Assembly (NCBI GenBank): GCA_026122225.1
Contig: JANEZZ010001410.1
Span: 682,001 to 746,000 of the forward strand
Reading direction: 5' to 3'
From: Heloderma charlesbogerti
Lineage: Eukaryota; Chordata; Lepidosauria; Squamata; Helodermatidae
DNA: 64,000 nt
Shown in pieces: positions 1-11,072 of this stretch; position 1 is the stretch's first letter, and every line of letters begins with the position of its first letter. The position numbers and the translations under genes are program-made. Below the pieces are notes generated by a model. That model made no database searches. It was given only the letters and a program-made list of their open reading frames with translations, and had not been told where the DNA came from.

Positions 1-433
1 TTCCTGCATGCAAACATGTTTGTGATATTTATGCCTGTTCTTGTCCTGCCTGCCAGTCACAGGAGCTGGAGTTGTTCTTTCCTTCGGCACACACAGTCCT
101 GGAGAGCTAGGACAGGCGTTGACCATGGGCCATAAGATTCCTGGTTTGTGCCCATGATGAGTCAATGCCTTGAGACACTATCCTTGCAACGGTACGTGAA
201 AATCCAACCCATGCAGAGTTTTGTGTATGGCACAGGTCTTCACAGAACCATCTCAGCACATGGTATCTGTGGCGGGAGATCCTGTACAGTGCCAGAAATA
301 GTAGAGAGGATGCATTTTAAAACTGCAATGAGATCTTAAAGAAAATCCTTCATCACTGACATCTTACCCCATATCAACTGAAAATAATCTAACTGCTGGT
401 GCTTTTAGTCATCATGTGGCATAGACTCCATAT
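1..433. other. Unassigned DNA
   Basis: No gene, RNA or repeat is recognised here. The short open frames have no family signature and no coding-like composition. Confidence 0.4.
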
Positions 434-441
434 GCTGATTA

Positions 442-812
442 TAGGAATGTCGGAGAAATCTGCTGTGGATTCAAATAAACTCGCATTTCCATCAATCCAA
501 CCTGCAGATTCAACAGCGGACCAGCTTTTTCCAAGTGGTGTGGATTCCATGGACTTGTGGACCAGTTTTTCACTTTGGGGGGGCATTTGCACTCATTCAC
601 ACTTGTGCATTAGTGCAGTAAGTGCACATTGGTGCAAATGTGCAAATCCACATTAGTTAATGTGCATTAGCGCTAATGCGCATTAGCGCAAGTACAACAA
701 AATTCTGGTTAAAAAAATCCAATTCCATCAATGAGCGGACGATGGAATGAAAGATGCCTGACAATCCATGAAACACAGACGGAATGGACTGAACACAGTC
801 TGTACATCCCTA
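442..812. mobile_element. hAT-type miniature element (TAGGGATGT ends, AATGCGCATTAG interior)
   Basis: The left end reads TAGGAATGTCGGAG and the right end TGTACATCCCTA, an inverted pair. The flanks GCTGATTA (434-441) and GCTGAGCA (813-820) agree at 6 of 8 bases, as expected of a decayed 8-bp hAT duplication. The interior has alternating GCGCTAATGCGCATTAGCGC-like sequence at 661-690. Related copies lie at 10605-10915, 41572-42032 and 49517-51915. There is no coding capacity, so it is non-autonomous. Confidence 0.65.
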
Positions 813-854
813 GCTGAGCATGGGCATATTATCAGCGGGGGAGACGTGAACGTA

Positions 855-965
855 TAGGAGAGCCCCGCTGGATCACAGCAAAGGCCTGTCTAGTGCAGTG
901 TTCTGATTCCTGCAGTGGCCAACCTGATGCCTATGGGAAGACCAGGCCAATAGCCCTGGTTTCCC
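855..965 (-). mobile_element. CR1-like LINE 3' fragment
   Basis: A degenerate reverse-strand copy of the segment reading 'ggatcagaccaa...gtccag..ttctg' that recurs at 16590, 24582, 38565 and 42230. It belongs to the 3' untranslated part of the CR1-like family whose coding end is seen at 25362-25655. Confidence 0.45.
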
Positions 966-1086
966 AAGTGAGTAGGTACAACTGTGCAGCCACCAGACGC
1001 ACCAGCATCATCCAGTGCACAGGGGAATGGAATACACATTGACTCCCACCCTTGAAGACTCTAAGACAGCAGCACAGGTCTGGGTC

Positions 1087-1192
1087 TCTCCAGCTATATT
1101 GGACTACAACATCTAATCATACTGGCTGGGATGATGGAAGTTGTAGTCCAGCACAACGGGAGGGCACCAGGTTGGGGGAAGCGGCTTTAAGA
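1087..1192. mobile_element. Short fold-back hAT element (TTGGACTACAAC family), partial
   Basis: Contains TTGGACTACAAC and its inverse GTTGTAGTCCA around a short loop, followed by GGGCACCAGGTTGGGG. It is one of more than a dozen copies in this window. The left terminus is degraded. Confidence 0.55.
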
Positions 1193-1284
1193 ACTGTCCC
1201 AGAAGGAGAGAATGTCGCATGTGAGCAGTCATCTGCTGTCAGCTTCAAGACATCTGTTTGCTATTTTCCTCACTTGGCACTTTT

Positions 1285-1990
1285 TTTTATTCTACTTTTA
1301 TCTTTATAAATGAACCAAAGAACACCAACATAATCATCTTCTACAGTTTCAAACATTACAGTATTCTTAAGAGGACCCCTCAATAATGAAATAAGGAGGG
1401 GGGGGAGAAAGGAAGAAAGGAGATAATATAAAAAGGAGAGAAAAGAGCAAAGGGGAAGGAAATAAAAAAAGAAAAGAAGAAAAAATGCAAAAAGAGAGGG
1501 GGGAAAAGCGAAATATAAACAGAAGTTTACACAACAAACTTAAATTTAAACTACATTACACATAAATTTCAAATATCACTCTACTTAAAGATTATACCAA
1601 TCTTACAGGTCAATACAGCATAAATCATCAATTTCAATATTGTGTCTTCAGGCTTATAACAAAGAAGCAAGCTTAGAATTCATTTCCATTGGCCATATCA
1701 TGCCTTTTAGCTACTATATAATGATAAAGCTTAAGAACAACCAGCGAAAAATATTTACTAATCCTAGTATCATAATATTGATAACATTGATAATAATAAT
1801 TAAAAAGAAAAGAGATTATAAAGACTAAAAAAATAACAAAAAATAAAACAATCACTATTATATCTTATACTATCTATATTTTAGATAGTATCATTTCTAA
1901 ATATATAAATGAGTGTGCACATTTCTGTACACCCTCACACGGAAGGTTTAAATACAGTCTATCATATCCATTTTAAGAGAAGGGGGGGAG
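1285..1990 (-). mobile_element. A- and purine-rich stretch, possible LINE 3' end
   Basis: Long A-rich and GGGGAGAAAGGAAGAAAGG-like runs at 1385-1510 are followed by AT-rich DNA to about 1990. A shorter stretch of similar character lies at 16925-17100. This resembles reversed 3' ends of L1-type retroposons, but no coding sequence is visible, so the assignment is tentative. No gene is seen. Confidence 0.25.
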
Positions 1991-2354
1991 GAAAAGGAAA
2001 AGGAAAAGGATGAAAGAACCTCACTTGGTACTTTTGAGAGGAAGTGGTTGCTATTAATACCTGATGGAATTGGAAAGTTTTAGTTTCTTTGACTCTGGCT
2101 TATGTATACTGAGAAATGAGATCAATTGACCTTGAATGATCGATATCGCCTATTTTGTAATGAATTTCAAATGTGATCATGTTGGTATGATTGAAATGTT
2201 TGTTTGTGCTGTGATATTAGGTTTTGAAATGAATTGGCACTAAACTTTTTATTGCAGTAATGTATGATATGTATTCTTGCTGTTGTTCTTGTGCTGTGAG
2301 CCCCTTTGGACACACTGATGTGGAAAAGGGGCATACACATTAAAGTGATGACAA

Positions 2355-2990
2355 TTATGATGAACCTGGAGGTGGCACAGAGCCATCAGGACTAGTAGCC
2401 ATTGATACCTTTTCCTCCATGAATTTCTCCAATCCCCTTTTAAAGCCATCCAAGCGGGTGGCCATCACTTCATCTTGTGGTAGTGAATTCCAGAGTTTAA
2501 CTATGCATTGGGTAAAGAAGTCCTTCCTTTTATCTGTTTGGAATCTCGCACAATTCAGTTTCATGAGCCCCCATTTGGGTTCTAGAATCCTAGGCGAGGG
2601 AGAAAAAACTTCTCTCTATCCATTTTCTCTCCACCATGCATAATTTAATATACTTCTGTCATGTGCCCTCTTCCTCACCTTTCTCTGTGCTAAAAAAAAA
2701 AAAAAAAGGCCCCTTTTCTGCACCTTTTCCAATTCTACAATATCCTTTTGAAGGTTTGTTGACTAGAACTGCACACACCATTCCAAGAGTGATTGCACCA
2801 TATATTTGTGTAAAGGCACTAAAACATTGGCTGTTTTATCTTTGCTTCCTTTCCTAATTATCCCCAAGATGGAATTTGCCTTTTTTTCACCATAGCTGCA
2901 CACTGTGTTGATGTTTTTATTGAGCTATCCATCACCACCAGAATCCAAGATCCCTTTCCTGGTCATTAACCTCCATTTCAAACCTCAGTC
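2355..2990 (-). pseudogene. CR1-like LINE, C-terminal pol fragment and 3' UTR
   Basis: On the minus strand 2564-2355 encodes the last part of a LINE ORF2, with the blocks FQTDKRKDFFTQ, VKLWNSLPQD and MATRLDGFKRGLEKF, followed by the family's 3' UTR. The same blocks occur at 5319-5590 and 25362-25655. The part upstream on the minus strand (about 2990-2600) continues the ORF with stops and an A-run at 2692-2707. This is a 5'-truncated, non-functional copy. The blocks match the C-terminal tail of CR1-clade pol proteins in known vertebrate families. Confidence 0.7.
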
Positions 2991-3105
2991 AGTCTTGTTA
3001 TCTGTTGAGTAAGTTACAGATTCCAGTCGAGAAGTATTTCAAAGAATGTGGGGAAATAGTAGACTGAAAAAGTAGCCATTAATTTGTGAAAATTTTGATA
3101 GCCTT

Positions 3106-3108
3106 CAT

Positions 3109-3143
<35 letters not shown>

Positions 3144-3376
3144 TTACATTTATATCCTGCCTTGTTTCCTCCTTAAGGAACCCAAGGCAGCATACATGAT
3201 CCTCCTCCTCTCCATTTTATCCTCACAACAACAACCCTGTGAGGTAGGTTGGGCTGAGAGTCTGTGACTGGCCCAAAGTCACCCAGTGAGCTTCCATGGC
3301 CGAGTGGGGACTAGAACCCGGATCTCCCAGCTTGCAGTCCAACACTCTCACCACTACACCACACTGGCTCTCATTG
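3106..3376 (-). mobile_element. tRNA-derived SINE (GTGGTGTAGTGG head) with ATTT tail
   Basis: Read on the minus strand, the head GTGGTGTAGTGGTGAGAGTG resembles a pol III A box and GGGTTCTAGTCC a B box. Next come the 'ggttgttgttgtgaggataaaatgg' body and an (ATTT)n tail at 3106-3143. Copies of the same family lie at 28584, 36412, 39476 and 56453. The layout fits a CORE/MIR-like SINE of reptiles; the exact family name is not claimed. Confidence 0.75.
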
Positions 3377-3504
3377 AATATTTTTGGCCCTGGCAGTGGG
3401 CACATTAGTACAGGAGGAAATAGCCACTATATATCCCATCCTTTGACCTGGTGGAAATCCTCTCAGCCAGTCTTGGATGGATGGGGGGCTAACAGGTTGT
3501 GGTT

Positions 3505-4373
3505 ACTCAGAGTAGGGATGGAAAAGAAATTCAGTTTGTTTTCAATCAGGATTTTACCCAGTTTCCACTTTCCAAACCAAACACAAACTCAGATGCAATC
3601 TGCCGTCGAAGTCTGCACGTTTCTAAGCTTATGATATGATTCACAGACCAAAAGTAATGTGTTTGACAGCATGCGTACATTTGAACATTTTGCATGAAAA
3701 ATGCGTACTTTTGAAAAATATGCACAGATATGGCTGTGAGAGCTGGACTATAAGGAAGGCTGAGCGCCAAAGAATTGATGCTTTCAAACTGTGGTGCTGG
3801 AGAAGACTCTTACGAGTCCCCTGGACTGCAAGGAGGTCAGATCAGTCCATCCTAAAGGAAATCAACCCTGACTGCTCATTGGAAGGACAGATGCTGAAGC
3901 TGAAGCTCAAATATTTTGGCCACCAAATGCAAAGAGAAAAGTCACTGGAAAAGACCCTGATGCTGGGAAAGACTGAAGGCAAAAGGAGAAGGGGACGGCA
4001 GAGGATGAGATTGCTAGATAGCATCACCGATGCAATGAATATGAACTTGAGCACACTCCGGGAGAGAGCGGAGGACAGGAAGGCCTAGCGTGCTATGGTC
4101 CATGGGGTCACGAAGAGTCGGACACGACTGAATGACTGAACAACAACACTTCAATCAATGGGAGAAGAATGTGCACATTTCAAAAACATGCACAATTGAT
4201 GCATAGGTTTGGAAAAAATACACATGAAAATATGCATGGATTTTCCTGAGAAAAGAAAAAAAAAACAAAGCTCACAATCTGATACAGACTCGAGTCAGAA
4301 CAAGCTTTGAGATGGAATTCAAAGAACTTTGGTGACCTCAGTTTCTGATGATGTGCACATCCCTAACTCAGAG
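3505..4373. mobile_element. hAT-type miniature element with perfect 8-bp target duplication, split by BovB
   Basis: The element runs 3513-4365, starting TAGGGATGG and ending GTGCACATCCCTA. It is bordered by perfect direct repeats ACTCAGAG at 3505-3512 and 4366-4373, the 8-bp duplication typical of hAT transposons. The interior is AT-rich with ATGCGTACTTTTG-like repeats. A BovB 3' fragment (3727-4146) sits inside it, so the hAT insertion is older than the BovB insertion. Confidence 0.82.
3727..4146 (+). pseudogene. BovB (RTE-clade LINE) 3' end
   Basis: Encodes the C-terminal end of the BovB ORF: YGCESWTIRKAERQRIDAF, then LLRVPWTARRSDQSILKEIN, then EKTLMLGKTEGKRRRGRQRM, running to a stop at 4086-4088. 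The usual 3' end follows (GGTCACGAAGAGTCGGACA) with a terminal ACAACAAC motif at 4139-4147. It starts inside the protein, so it is a severely 5'-truncated, dead copy. It is very similar to the minus-strand copy at 39725-40868. BovB is known from squamates and ruminants and is a textbook case of horizontal transfer. Confidence 0.88.
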
Positions 4374-5124
4374 CGGGGTGGGATACGCTCGAGCCTGTAC
4401 ATACTCAGAAGAAGCTTTCTCTTCTTTCTCAAAAAAAAAAAAAAGTTTTTCAGAAACAGAAGAAGAACAGTTGGGGGTTCAAGCCAACCCGCCCTTTTTT
4501 TAAGCCATATGATGGATTGGCCATCTCCACATCTCGTGATGGTCCATTCCACATGTTCATTATGCACAGAGAGAAGAAGCATGGGTGGGGAGTTCACCCT
4601 AAGAAAAGAACCAATAATTTCACCTCTACCCTCTTCCTTTTTTCCCCTACAGGAAAGGAATGAAAATCCCATGCTTCCATCCCAGATAAAAAAGATGAAG
4701 AAACTCCTCTGAAAACAAGAAAGACAGTGTTTCAGGGTTGTGGTGGAGAAGAAAAGCAAACAGTGTTTCTAAGGAATCCAGAGATGCTTGGCATAAAAAG
4801 GAATCCCATACTAGCAACGTGGGGCTATGGTTGGGCTTGTTTGCAAGGCAGCTCTGTCTTTTAACTGTGTGGCAAGATAAACAACACCCTGGAAAGCTGC
4901 AAAGAGCTCCAAGAAGCTCTCTCCTCCCCTGACCTGCATCTGTTCCAACATGCGTTGGGATCCCATCTCTGGGAAGAAAACGGTGGAGCAGTTTGGCAGT
5001 CCTGGCAATGTTACGTAAGATGGCGTTCAGAGCAGCAGAAAGCAGTGTGGCAGAGTTCACCCCCCAGTTTATTAGGAAAGCAGCTGGAAATTAAGGATGC
5101 TAGGATCCATGCTTTCATGTCAGT

Positions 5125-5590
5125 CTATAGCACAGCCACAATCGGAACATGATGTACAGTTCTGGGCACCACTTCTCAATAAGGACAGAGTAGAGCTGGA
5201 AAATATGCAGGGAAGGCCAACCAAAATGATCCAGAGGTTAGAGCAATTTCTTTAGGATGAGGGAAAGCTGACACATTTAGGGCTTTCTAGTCTAGGAAGA
5301 AGATGACTCAAGGAGAACATGGCAGACATTTATAAAATGATTCATGGGGTGGAGAAAGTGGTTAGGGAGAGGCTCCCCCCACCCCTTCTCTCTCATAATA
5401 GTACTAGAACCCCAGGTCATCCATTGAGATTGATTGGTAGGAGATTCAGTACAGACAAAAGAGAGGATTCCTTCATACAGTGTGCCATTAATTTGTGGAA
5501 TCAGCAGCCATGGGATGTAGCCACTGGCTTAGACAGCTTTAAAGGGGGATTAGGCAAAGTCATGAAGGAAGGTAGATTTGTATTGCCTAT
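5125..5590 (+). pseudogene. CR1-like LINE C-terminal fragment
   Basis: Frame at 5319-5590 contains DIYKMIHGVEKV, TRTPGHPLRLIGRRFSTDKRE and LWNQQPWDVATGLDSFKGGL, the same ordered blocks as the copies at 2355 and 25362. Upstream from about 5125 the frame is broken but still similar to pol ('QFWAPHFS'). A 5'-truncated relic. Confidence 0.65.
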
Positions 5591-5886
5591 AAGCCAGAGG
5601 TGTGGACTCATGGCCCTCCAGAAGGAATGCACAGAACCACAGAATGTTGTATTCAGTACACATATGCAATGTGCATTTTTTTAAAAAAAACACATACAGT
5701 AAGTTTCTAGTCCTGATGGTTGCCAAAATATGTTTTGCAAGGGTGTGGGCAATGGCTGGTGAAATAACAAAGGGATAGCTGAATTGGATTTCAGAGCAGG
5801 GAAAGGTTGAAGTTCATTGTTCAACATAGACTTGTCCCTACCCCATGGCCAAAGAAAGTTAAATCCAAAACAGATATAGATAGCTA

Positions 5887-5897
5887 GGGGATGGATG

Positions 5898-5952
<55 letters not shown>
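5887..5952 (+). repeat. (GATA)n microsatellite
   Basis: About 15 uninterrupted copies of GATA/ATAG preceded by GGATGGATG. Confidence 0.95.
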
Positions 5953-6048
5953 GCAGCATTAATATCTGAAAAATTGTAAACACCATGCAAAATACAAGAA
6001 ATGATGCCAATTTGCATTATTTACGTATGTTATGCAGATCACCAATCA

Positions 6049-6182
6049 ACCTTCCCAAACCTGGTGCCCTCCAGATGTTTTGGACTACAACTCCCAGCAT
6101 ACCTGACCATTGTCCATGCTGGCTGGGGGCTGATGGCAGCTGAAGTCCAAACATCTGGAGGGCATCAGATTGGGGACGGCTG
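6049..6182. mobile_element. Short fold-back hAT element (TTGGACTACAAC family)
   Basis: The arms CCTTCCCAAACCTGGTGCCC and its inverse near 6160-6182 flank TTTGGACTACAACTCCCAGC and a loop with GGCTGGGGGCTGATGG. The whole unit folds into a 130-base hairpin. Better-preserved copies at 37740 and 59264 show the terminal duplication. Confidence 0.75.
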
Positions 6183-6767
6183 GAACAGATTATGCAAAAA
6201 AAAAAAACCCGCATAAAGTTACCCAGCTTGCAAAATGTATAGAGGTCACAGAACTATATTTTATTTTTTAGTGTGGCATAAACACAGCCTGGGTTTTTGG
6301 TTACATGGTGAAATAAAGAGGGAATTTTCATAATCATGAGCTTTATGTAACTGTGGTTTGGATAATCCTGTTTGTGCAGCTGTGTCTTCCAGAGGACCAT
6401 CTAGCCTTAAGTTAATCAGTGTGCTGGTGATTCTTCTCCCCATAAATGTGACATTCTGTGCCTCAGACCTTTTACCAGCTCTATATATGGCCAAGCAATG
6501 CAGGCGGGACTTTTAGAGGGTTCTCTTCACCCAGCTTAAGCCAGAGAGAGCTTGCCGGCATAGGAAAGCCGATAAAAATCACAGTACAGTGCAATTAGGA
6601 TTGCAGGAGTTGCTTTGGGGCAAGAGAGAGTTTCTTGGTGTACGATGGAAAATGTCTGGGAGGTTGCTGGGTCAAATCCAAGGTTAAAGAAAGAGATTCA
6701 CATCAGCCTTGTTCAAGAGCAATAGGCGGTTCTAGGGCAGTCTGTTTACAGCAGGGGTGGGCAGATT

Positions 6768-7127
6768 CAGGGCCAGCATTAAGGGTAGGCATGGTAGGGC
6801 ACCTGCCAAGAGCCCAGACCCCAGCAGGGCCCACTGACAAGAGCCCCTGGAGTTGTTTCTCCTCTTCACCATTGCACCTCCTCATTCACCTCCCTCTTGC
6901 TCTGGCCCAGACAACAGAGGTGGTGAGAAGGAGGAGCAGTAGATGCCATGGCCGACTTGCTCACCAGCTCTCTGCCTTTCAAGAAAACAAATGGGAGCAA
7001 TGGTAAGAAAGAAGATGAGGAGCCATAGCAGCTGGTGACAATGGCGGTGAGAAGGTGGACTCATGGAAGGAGGAGGACAATTGAGGGCGTGTTGCCCAGA
7101 GGTCTTCAAACCCTGACGCTGGCACTG
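6768..7127. mobile_element. hAT-type element (CAGGGCCAGC ends)
   Basis: Starts CAGGGCCAGCATTA and ends TGACGCTGGCACTG, an inverted pair. The flanks GGCAGATT (6760-6767) and GGCAGTCT (7128-7135) agree at 6 of 8. The interior is similar over its length to 43118-43450. The short open frame inside lacks family signatures. Confidence 0.55.
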
Positions 7128-7509
7128 GGCAGTCTTTATTTTTAATAAAGGAATTGGCAAAACAGGGGTAAATATATGTTGTTTAATCTCTCTCAAACAT
7201 TTTGACTTCCACCTTCAGAAAGTCTGATAGAAATTAAAGAATATTTCTCCCTTTTTGCCTACTGCTTTATTTAAAATACTGATTCTTATCACAGTTCGTT
7301 GCATCCCTCTGAGTCAGGGTGTGCCTGACTGCAGTGCTGTTTAGTTGCTACTGTACCCCGTAAAGCCACACAGCAGGATAGTTTGGATACGTAAGTATAA
7401 AGTGACTACAGGTCAGAGAATCTTATGCAACATTCAAAGTAGCCAGCAGAGTTGCACAAGGACCTGATGAGAGGCAACCAATTATTGCTTTCTGTTTTGA
7501 CAGAAAAGA

Positions 7510-7592
7510 GTCCTCCTACAACTCTCAGCATGCCAGGACGCTGGGAGTCATAGGACTTTTTCTCTCTAAACATGTTTAGAGTTGCACCCTAA
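7510..7592. mobile_element. Fragment of short palindromic element (CATAGGATT family)
   Basis: 'GGAGTCATAGGAC', 'AAACATGTTTAGAG' and 'TTGCACCCTAA' resemble one half of the element at 63048-63127. Borders are uncertain. Confidence 0.35.
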
Positions 7593-7709
7593 GCTGCAAA
7601 AGAACACTGTTCCTGGGCAGCATATGTGAGAAATAAATAAATACATATTTACAGATGAGGTACACTGTGGCTGAGAGACAAGCTATGGCCAAGTGTTTTT
7701 GTTTTATTG

Positions 7710-8490
7710 TAGGGATGGATGAGAAATTTATTCACACTGGAATGCCAGCTCACCTAATTTCTCACTTTTGAACCACTATAAGAACAGTAACTCAGGTATC
7801 CTTTGAAATTAAGAGTTCCATGAATTCTATAATGGAGTTCTCCAATGGAAACTTGCTTTAAAATGCATATATTAAGGGAAATAATGCCCTGTATTAGGAA
7901 AATGGTTTATAAACGTGTGTAGATATCGCAAAATTCATACAAAAATATATGTATTGGGAAAATATTTCAAAACACGGTTTTAAAACAGAAGGTCGGGGGA
8001 ACAGTAGAAAACCAGAGATGGAGGATAATGTAGTTCTCATTTTAATGCAAATTTACCTAATTTTGCATTTCCAAACGAATAGGCAAAGCAGAACTCAGTT
8101 ATCCTTCAAAATTTGGTATTCTTTGAATTTTGCAGCAGAGTTCTCCAATCAAAAGTTCTCCATTCAAAAAATGTGTGCAGAGATGTGTATATTAGGGGGA
8201 AATGCACACAAAAATGAGTATATTAGTGAAAATAATGCTAAACCTGCATTATATTAGGAAAATTACTTGCAAAAACAGGTTGTATTAGGCAAAAATGCAT
8301 AGAAAATGCATGTATTACAAGAACCGTTCATTAAAATGCGTGCAAATATACATATGAACACTTTTAAAAACAAAACAAAATTCTCAGCATTTGGGATGAA
8401 CTGAATTTAAGACTGGAAAAATTCTCAGAGTTTGGGATGAATTGAATGTAAGGTCGAAAAAATGAGAAATGGAGTGAAACCAAGATTGAC
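7710..8490. mobile_element. AT-rich hAT-type miniature element(s)
   Basis: Begins TAGGGATGGATGAG like the proven copy at 3513. It consists of degenerate ATGCATATATTAGG..AAAATG repeats (7860-8350). Two similar halves (7710-7980 and 7990-8490) suggest a duplication or two nested copies. The right terminus and duplication were not found. Confidence 0.4.
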
Positions 8491-9190
8491 AGATATGTCA
8501 ATATGTTTCCTAAGGAAAACAAATGCATGTTGGCATCCTTGTGCTATCATAATCCAGGCCAGAAAGACAGCATGGTTAAAGATCCCATCCAGCATGACAT
8601 GCAGGAGCGTCTCATGGGCATGAAAACAAAAGGTGTGATCAACTTTGGCTCAGTTGGTGAGGCCAATAAACAAGGAGCACAAAGCAAAGCAGACACACAC
8701 CTTAACGCCAGAGAAAAGAGGATGAGAAGGGGGGAAAGGAGAAGACTGTGGTCCCCATCCCATGCCTCCCAGCAGAACAGACAGGCTGGGATAGACCCCG
8801 GAGGGAACAGACATCCTTAATAAAAGGTTATTTAATTAAGGAAAGAATTCCAGCTTCAACTGAAACTCGAGACTGTTGATTCTCCTGCATTAGCATGTGG
8901 GCTAACAAAATGATGACTCACAGGGAGATAGATGGGATGCAGAACAAGATTTTACTGGAATGATTCAAACTCAGCCACAATTTTTTTTTTAGATGCTGCA
9001 TTCTCAAAATCTTAATCTGAAATTTGAAATATTAAAGGCATTTTGTAAGGAAGACTTTCAACCTGATCCCACAAGAAAGGTCTATACATAGGAGAAGCAT
9101 TTGACATGTCGCTGATGGAGATATGGCTGTGCATTTTTCCAGATGCACATCCCTGGCTGAATCACAATGTTTCGAACTGGTTGGCTGCAT
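8491..9190. other. Mostly unassigned DNA
   Basis: No gene recognised. The open frame at 8503-8820 has no family signature. TGCACATCCCTGG at 9142-9154 resembles the right end of a TAGGGATGT hAT element, but its partner was not located. Confidence 0.35.
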
Positions 9191-9199
9191 CTTTTGACA

Positions 9200-9450
9200 C
9201 AAATGGGGATTTATTTATTTAATTACATATTTATGCATTGGATTTATACCCCAGTTTTCATCGGCTTCCCCAAGCAATTTACGAAAAGTCAAACATGACA
9301 ACAAAACACAGTTGTATGTGATTAGAATTGGATCGAGGCCATGATCTATCTTTAGTTATTTGATTTCGAGCATTTCTACCTGACCCTTCAAAAAACTTTC
9401 CCAGGGTGGCTTACAATAACAATATAAAATACAAAATTGCGGCAAAGAAA
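9200..9450 (-). mobile_element. LINE/SINE 3'-end-like sequence, reversed
   Basis: AT-rich TTTATTTATTTAATTAC followed by 'ggatttataccccagtttt', and 'cccagggtggcttacaataacaatataaaata', are typical reversed retroposon 3' ends. No coding remains. Confidence 0.35.
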
Positions 9451-9554
9451 GTGAGAATTTAATTAAACAAAAAAGACAGCAACAGACACTGGAGTGTTTT
9501 GTTTTTTTTTAATGCCACTAATATATACCCATTATAATTTTTGTTTGTTTGTGG

Positions 9555-9830
9555 GCAGAGAATTTGGGGGAACCATTTCACTGAATTTCTCCAGGGGAAG
9601 GAGAAATTCTCCAAAAATTTCTTAAGAGTGGAACTCATCAAAAGCAGAACCTGTAGCACAGCTTCTCCCCGCCCCCGCCCCCACCCCCGCCCCCTACTAC
9701 TGCAAATAATTGCAGCAGCAACTGTGTTGACACCCAGTTCACCATTTTGCATCCTCCACAATTCCTCAGACATAGCATAAAATGTGCATCTTTGCAAACA
9801 GAGCTAAGGTAGGAGAATTTGGTGACAATA
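9555..9830. repeat. Dispersed repeat, related to 44880-45240 in inverted orientation
   Basis: The features 'aatttctccaggggaaggag', 'gcagcagcaactgtgttgac' and 'caccattttgcatcctccac' recur inverted near 45030-45210. Enriched in C-rich tracts (9668-9695). Probably a non-autonomous DNA element; the termini were not resolved. Confidence 0.4.
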
Positions 9831-10224
9831 CAGATTCCCCAACTGTCCTCCAGCACTCTGCAAACTTATATTCTTTGCATCTGCCTTCACTGTAGAAGAT
9901 GTATGGCAGATACCCATGCCTGAATTAACAAATCAGCAGGCCTGGAAGGCATCTACCCAAGAGTATCTACCCAACTCAAAGGTGGAATTGCTGATCTCCT
10001 AACAAAAACATGCAACTTGTCCCTAAGATCAGCATGTGTATGACAGGACTATAAAGTGACCAAAGTAACACCAATTTGTTAAAGCAAGCCAGGGAAGATC
10101 CAAGAAATTACATGCCAGATAGCTTCGTGTGTGTTCGGAATAAAGGTCAGGAAAGGGGAATAGCTGAAGGGGAATAGCAAGAATACTACAACAACTTAAT
10201 AGTGTTGACCTCCCAATTCACACC

Positions 10225-10385
10225 AGCCAGCCTTCTTCAAGGTCAATTGTAGACTTCCCAAGCATGAACCCCTCCACAGGGTTTGGATAACAATTCCTAT
10301 CATCACTGACCACTAGCCATGCTGGATGGGGTTGATGGCTGTTGTAGATCAAAACATCTTGAAGGCCCCACTTTGGGGAAGGCTT
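10225..10385. mobile_element. Short fold-back hAT element, degenerate
   Basis: Diverged copy of the TTGGACTACAAC hairpin family. The inverted arms 'CATCACTGACCACTAGCCATGC' and 'GATGGGGTTGATGGCTGTTG' are recognisable, as is the TGGGGAAGGCTTG end. Confidence 0.5.
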
Positions 10386-10604
10386 GTCTTTCAGGTACAG
10401 GTGTATTTGTCCATGGTCAGCAATGTATGTTCTAATCATCTCTAAAGCATTGATAAGATATTTAGGCAATCTTGATCTGATACAGTGTAAGTAAAACTTC
10501 TGCAATTTCTGGATCTCCATAACTAGGCCTTTGGATGCGATGAACTCTGTTTTCAAATGCTGGTAGAGAATCATGCACAGTACAAATAATATCTTTCTAC
10601 AACA

Positions 10605-10915
10605 CATTCAAATGAGTTTGGATTTCTATAAATCTGACCTGTGGATTCCACAACAGACTGGCTTTTTCTGGGTCATAGGTATCCTGAGGACATGCGGGCC
10701 AGTTTTTTACTTTTAGGGGGAGTAGGGCCAATGTGAATTGGTGCTAATGTGCATTAGCTCAAGTGGAAATTCAATTGGAATTTTCAAGTGGAAATTCGCA
10801 TACATCCCTAAAAAAAATCAGATTCCGTCAATGAGCAGACGATGGAACAAAAGGTGCCTGACAATCTGTGAAACACAGATGGAATGCATTTAATGAAATC
10901 AATACACCCCTCCAT
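10605..10915. mobile_element. hAT-type miniature element, copy of the 442-812 family
   Basis: Shares 'tttggatttctataaatctgacctg', 'gtgctaatgtgcattagc' and 'cagattccgtcaatgagcag' with the copies at 442, 41572 and 49517. It ends near CAATACACCCCT. The interior array is reduced to one degenerate unit. Confidence 0.55.
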
Positions 10916-11072
10916 TTGCATTGTGGCGCATTCTGAAAAGGTTCCTTCTATGACTAACTTTTTTCTTGGAACTTATTCATCTCCTGAATTGAATCTCATC
11001 ATTCTTACTGGAGGACACTGAATACGTCATAATGGTCCAAATGTACTCCTTTTATCAAGGTCATCAAGGGTT

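Noticed and set aside
3300..3376. tRNA gene
   Set aside because: A- and B-box-like motifs belong to the head of a SINE present in several copies; no cloverleaf is completed.
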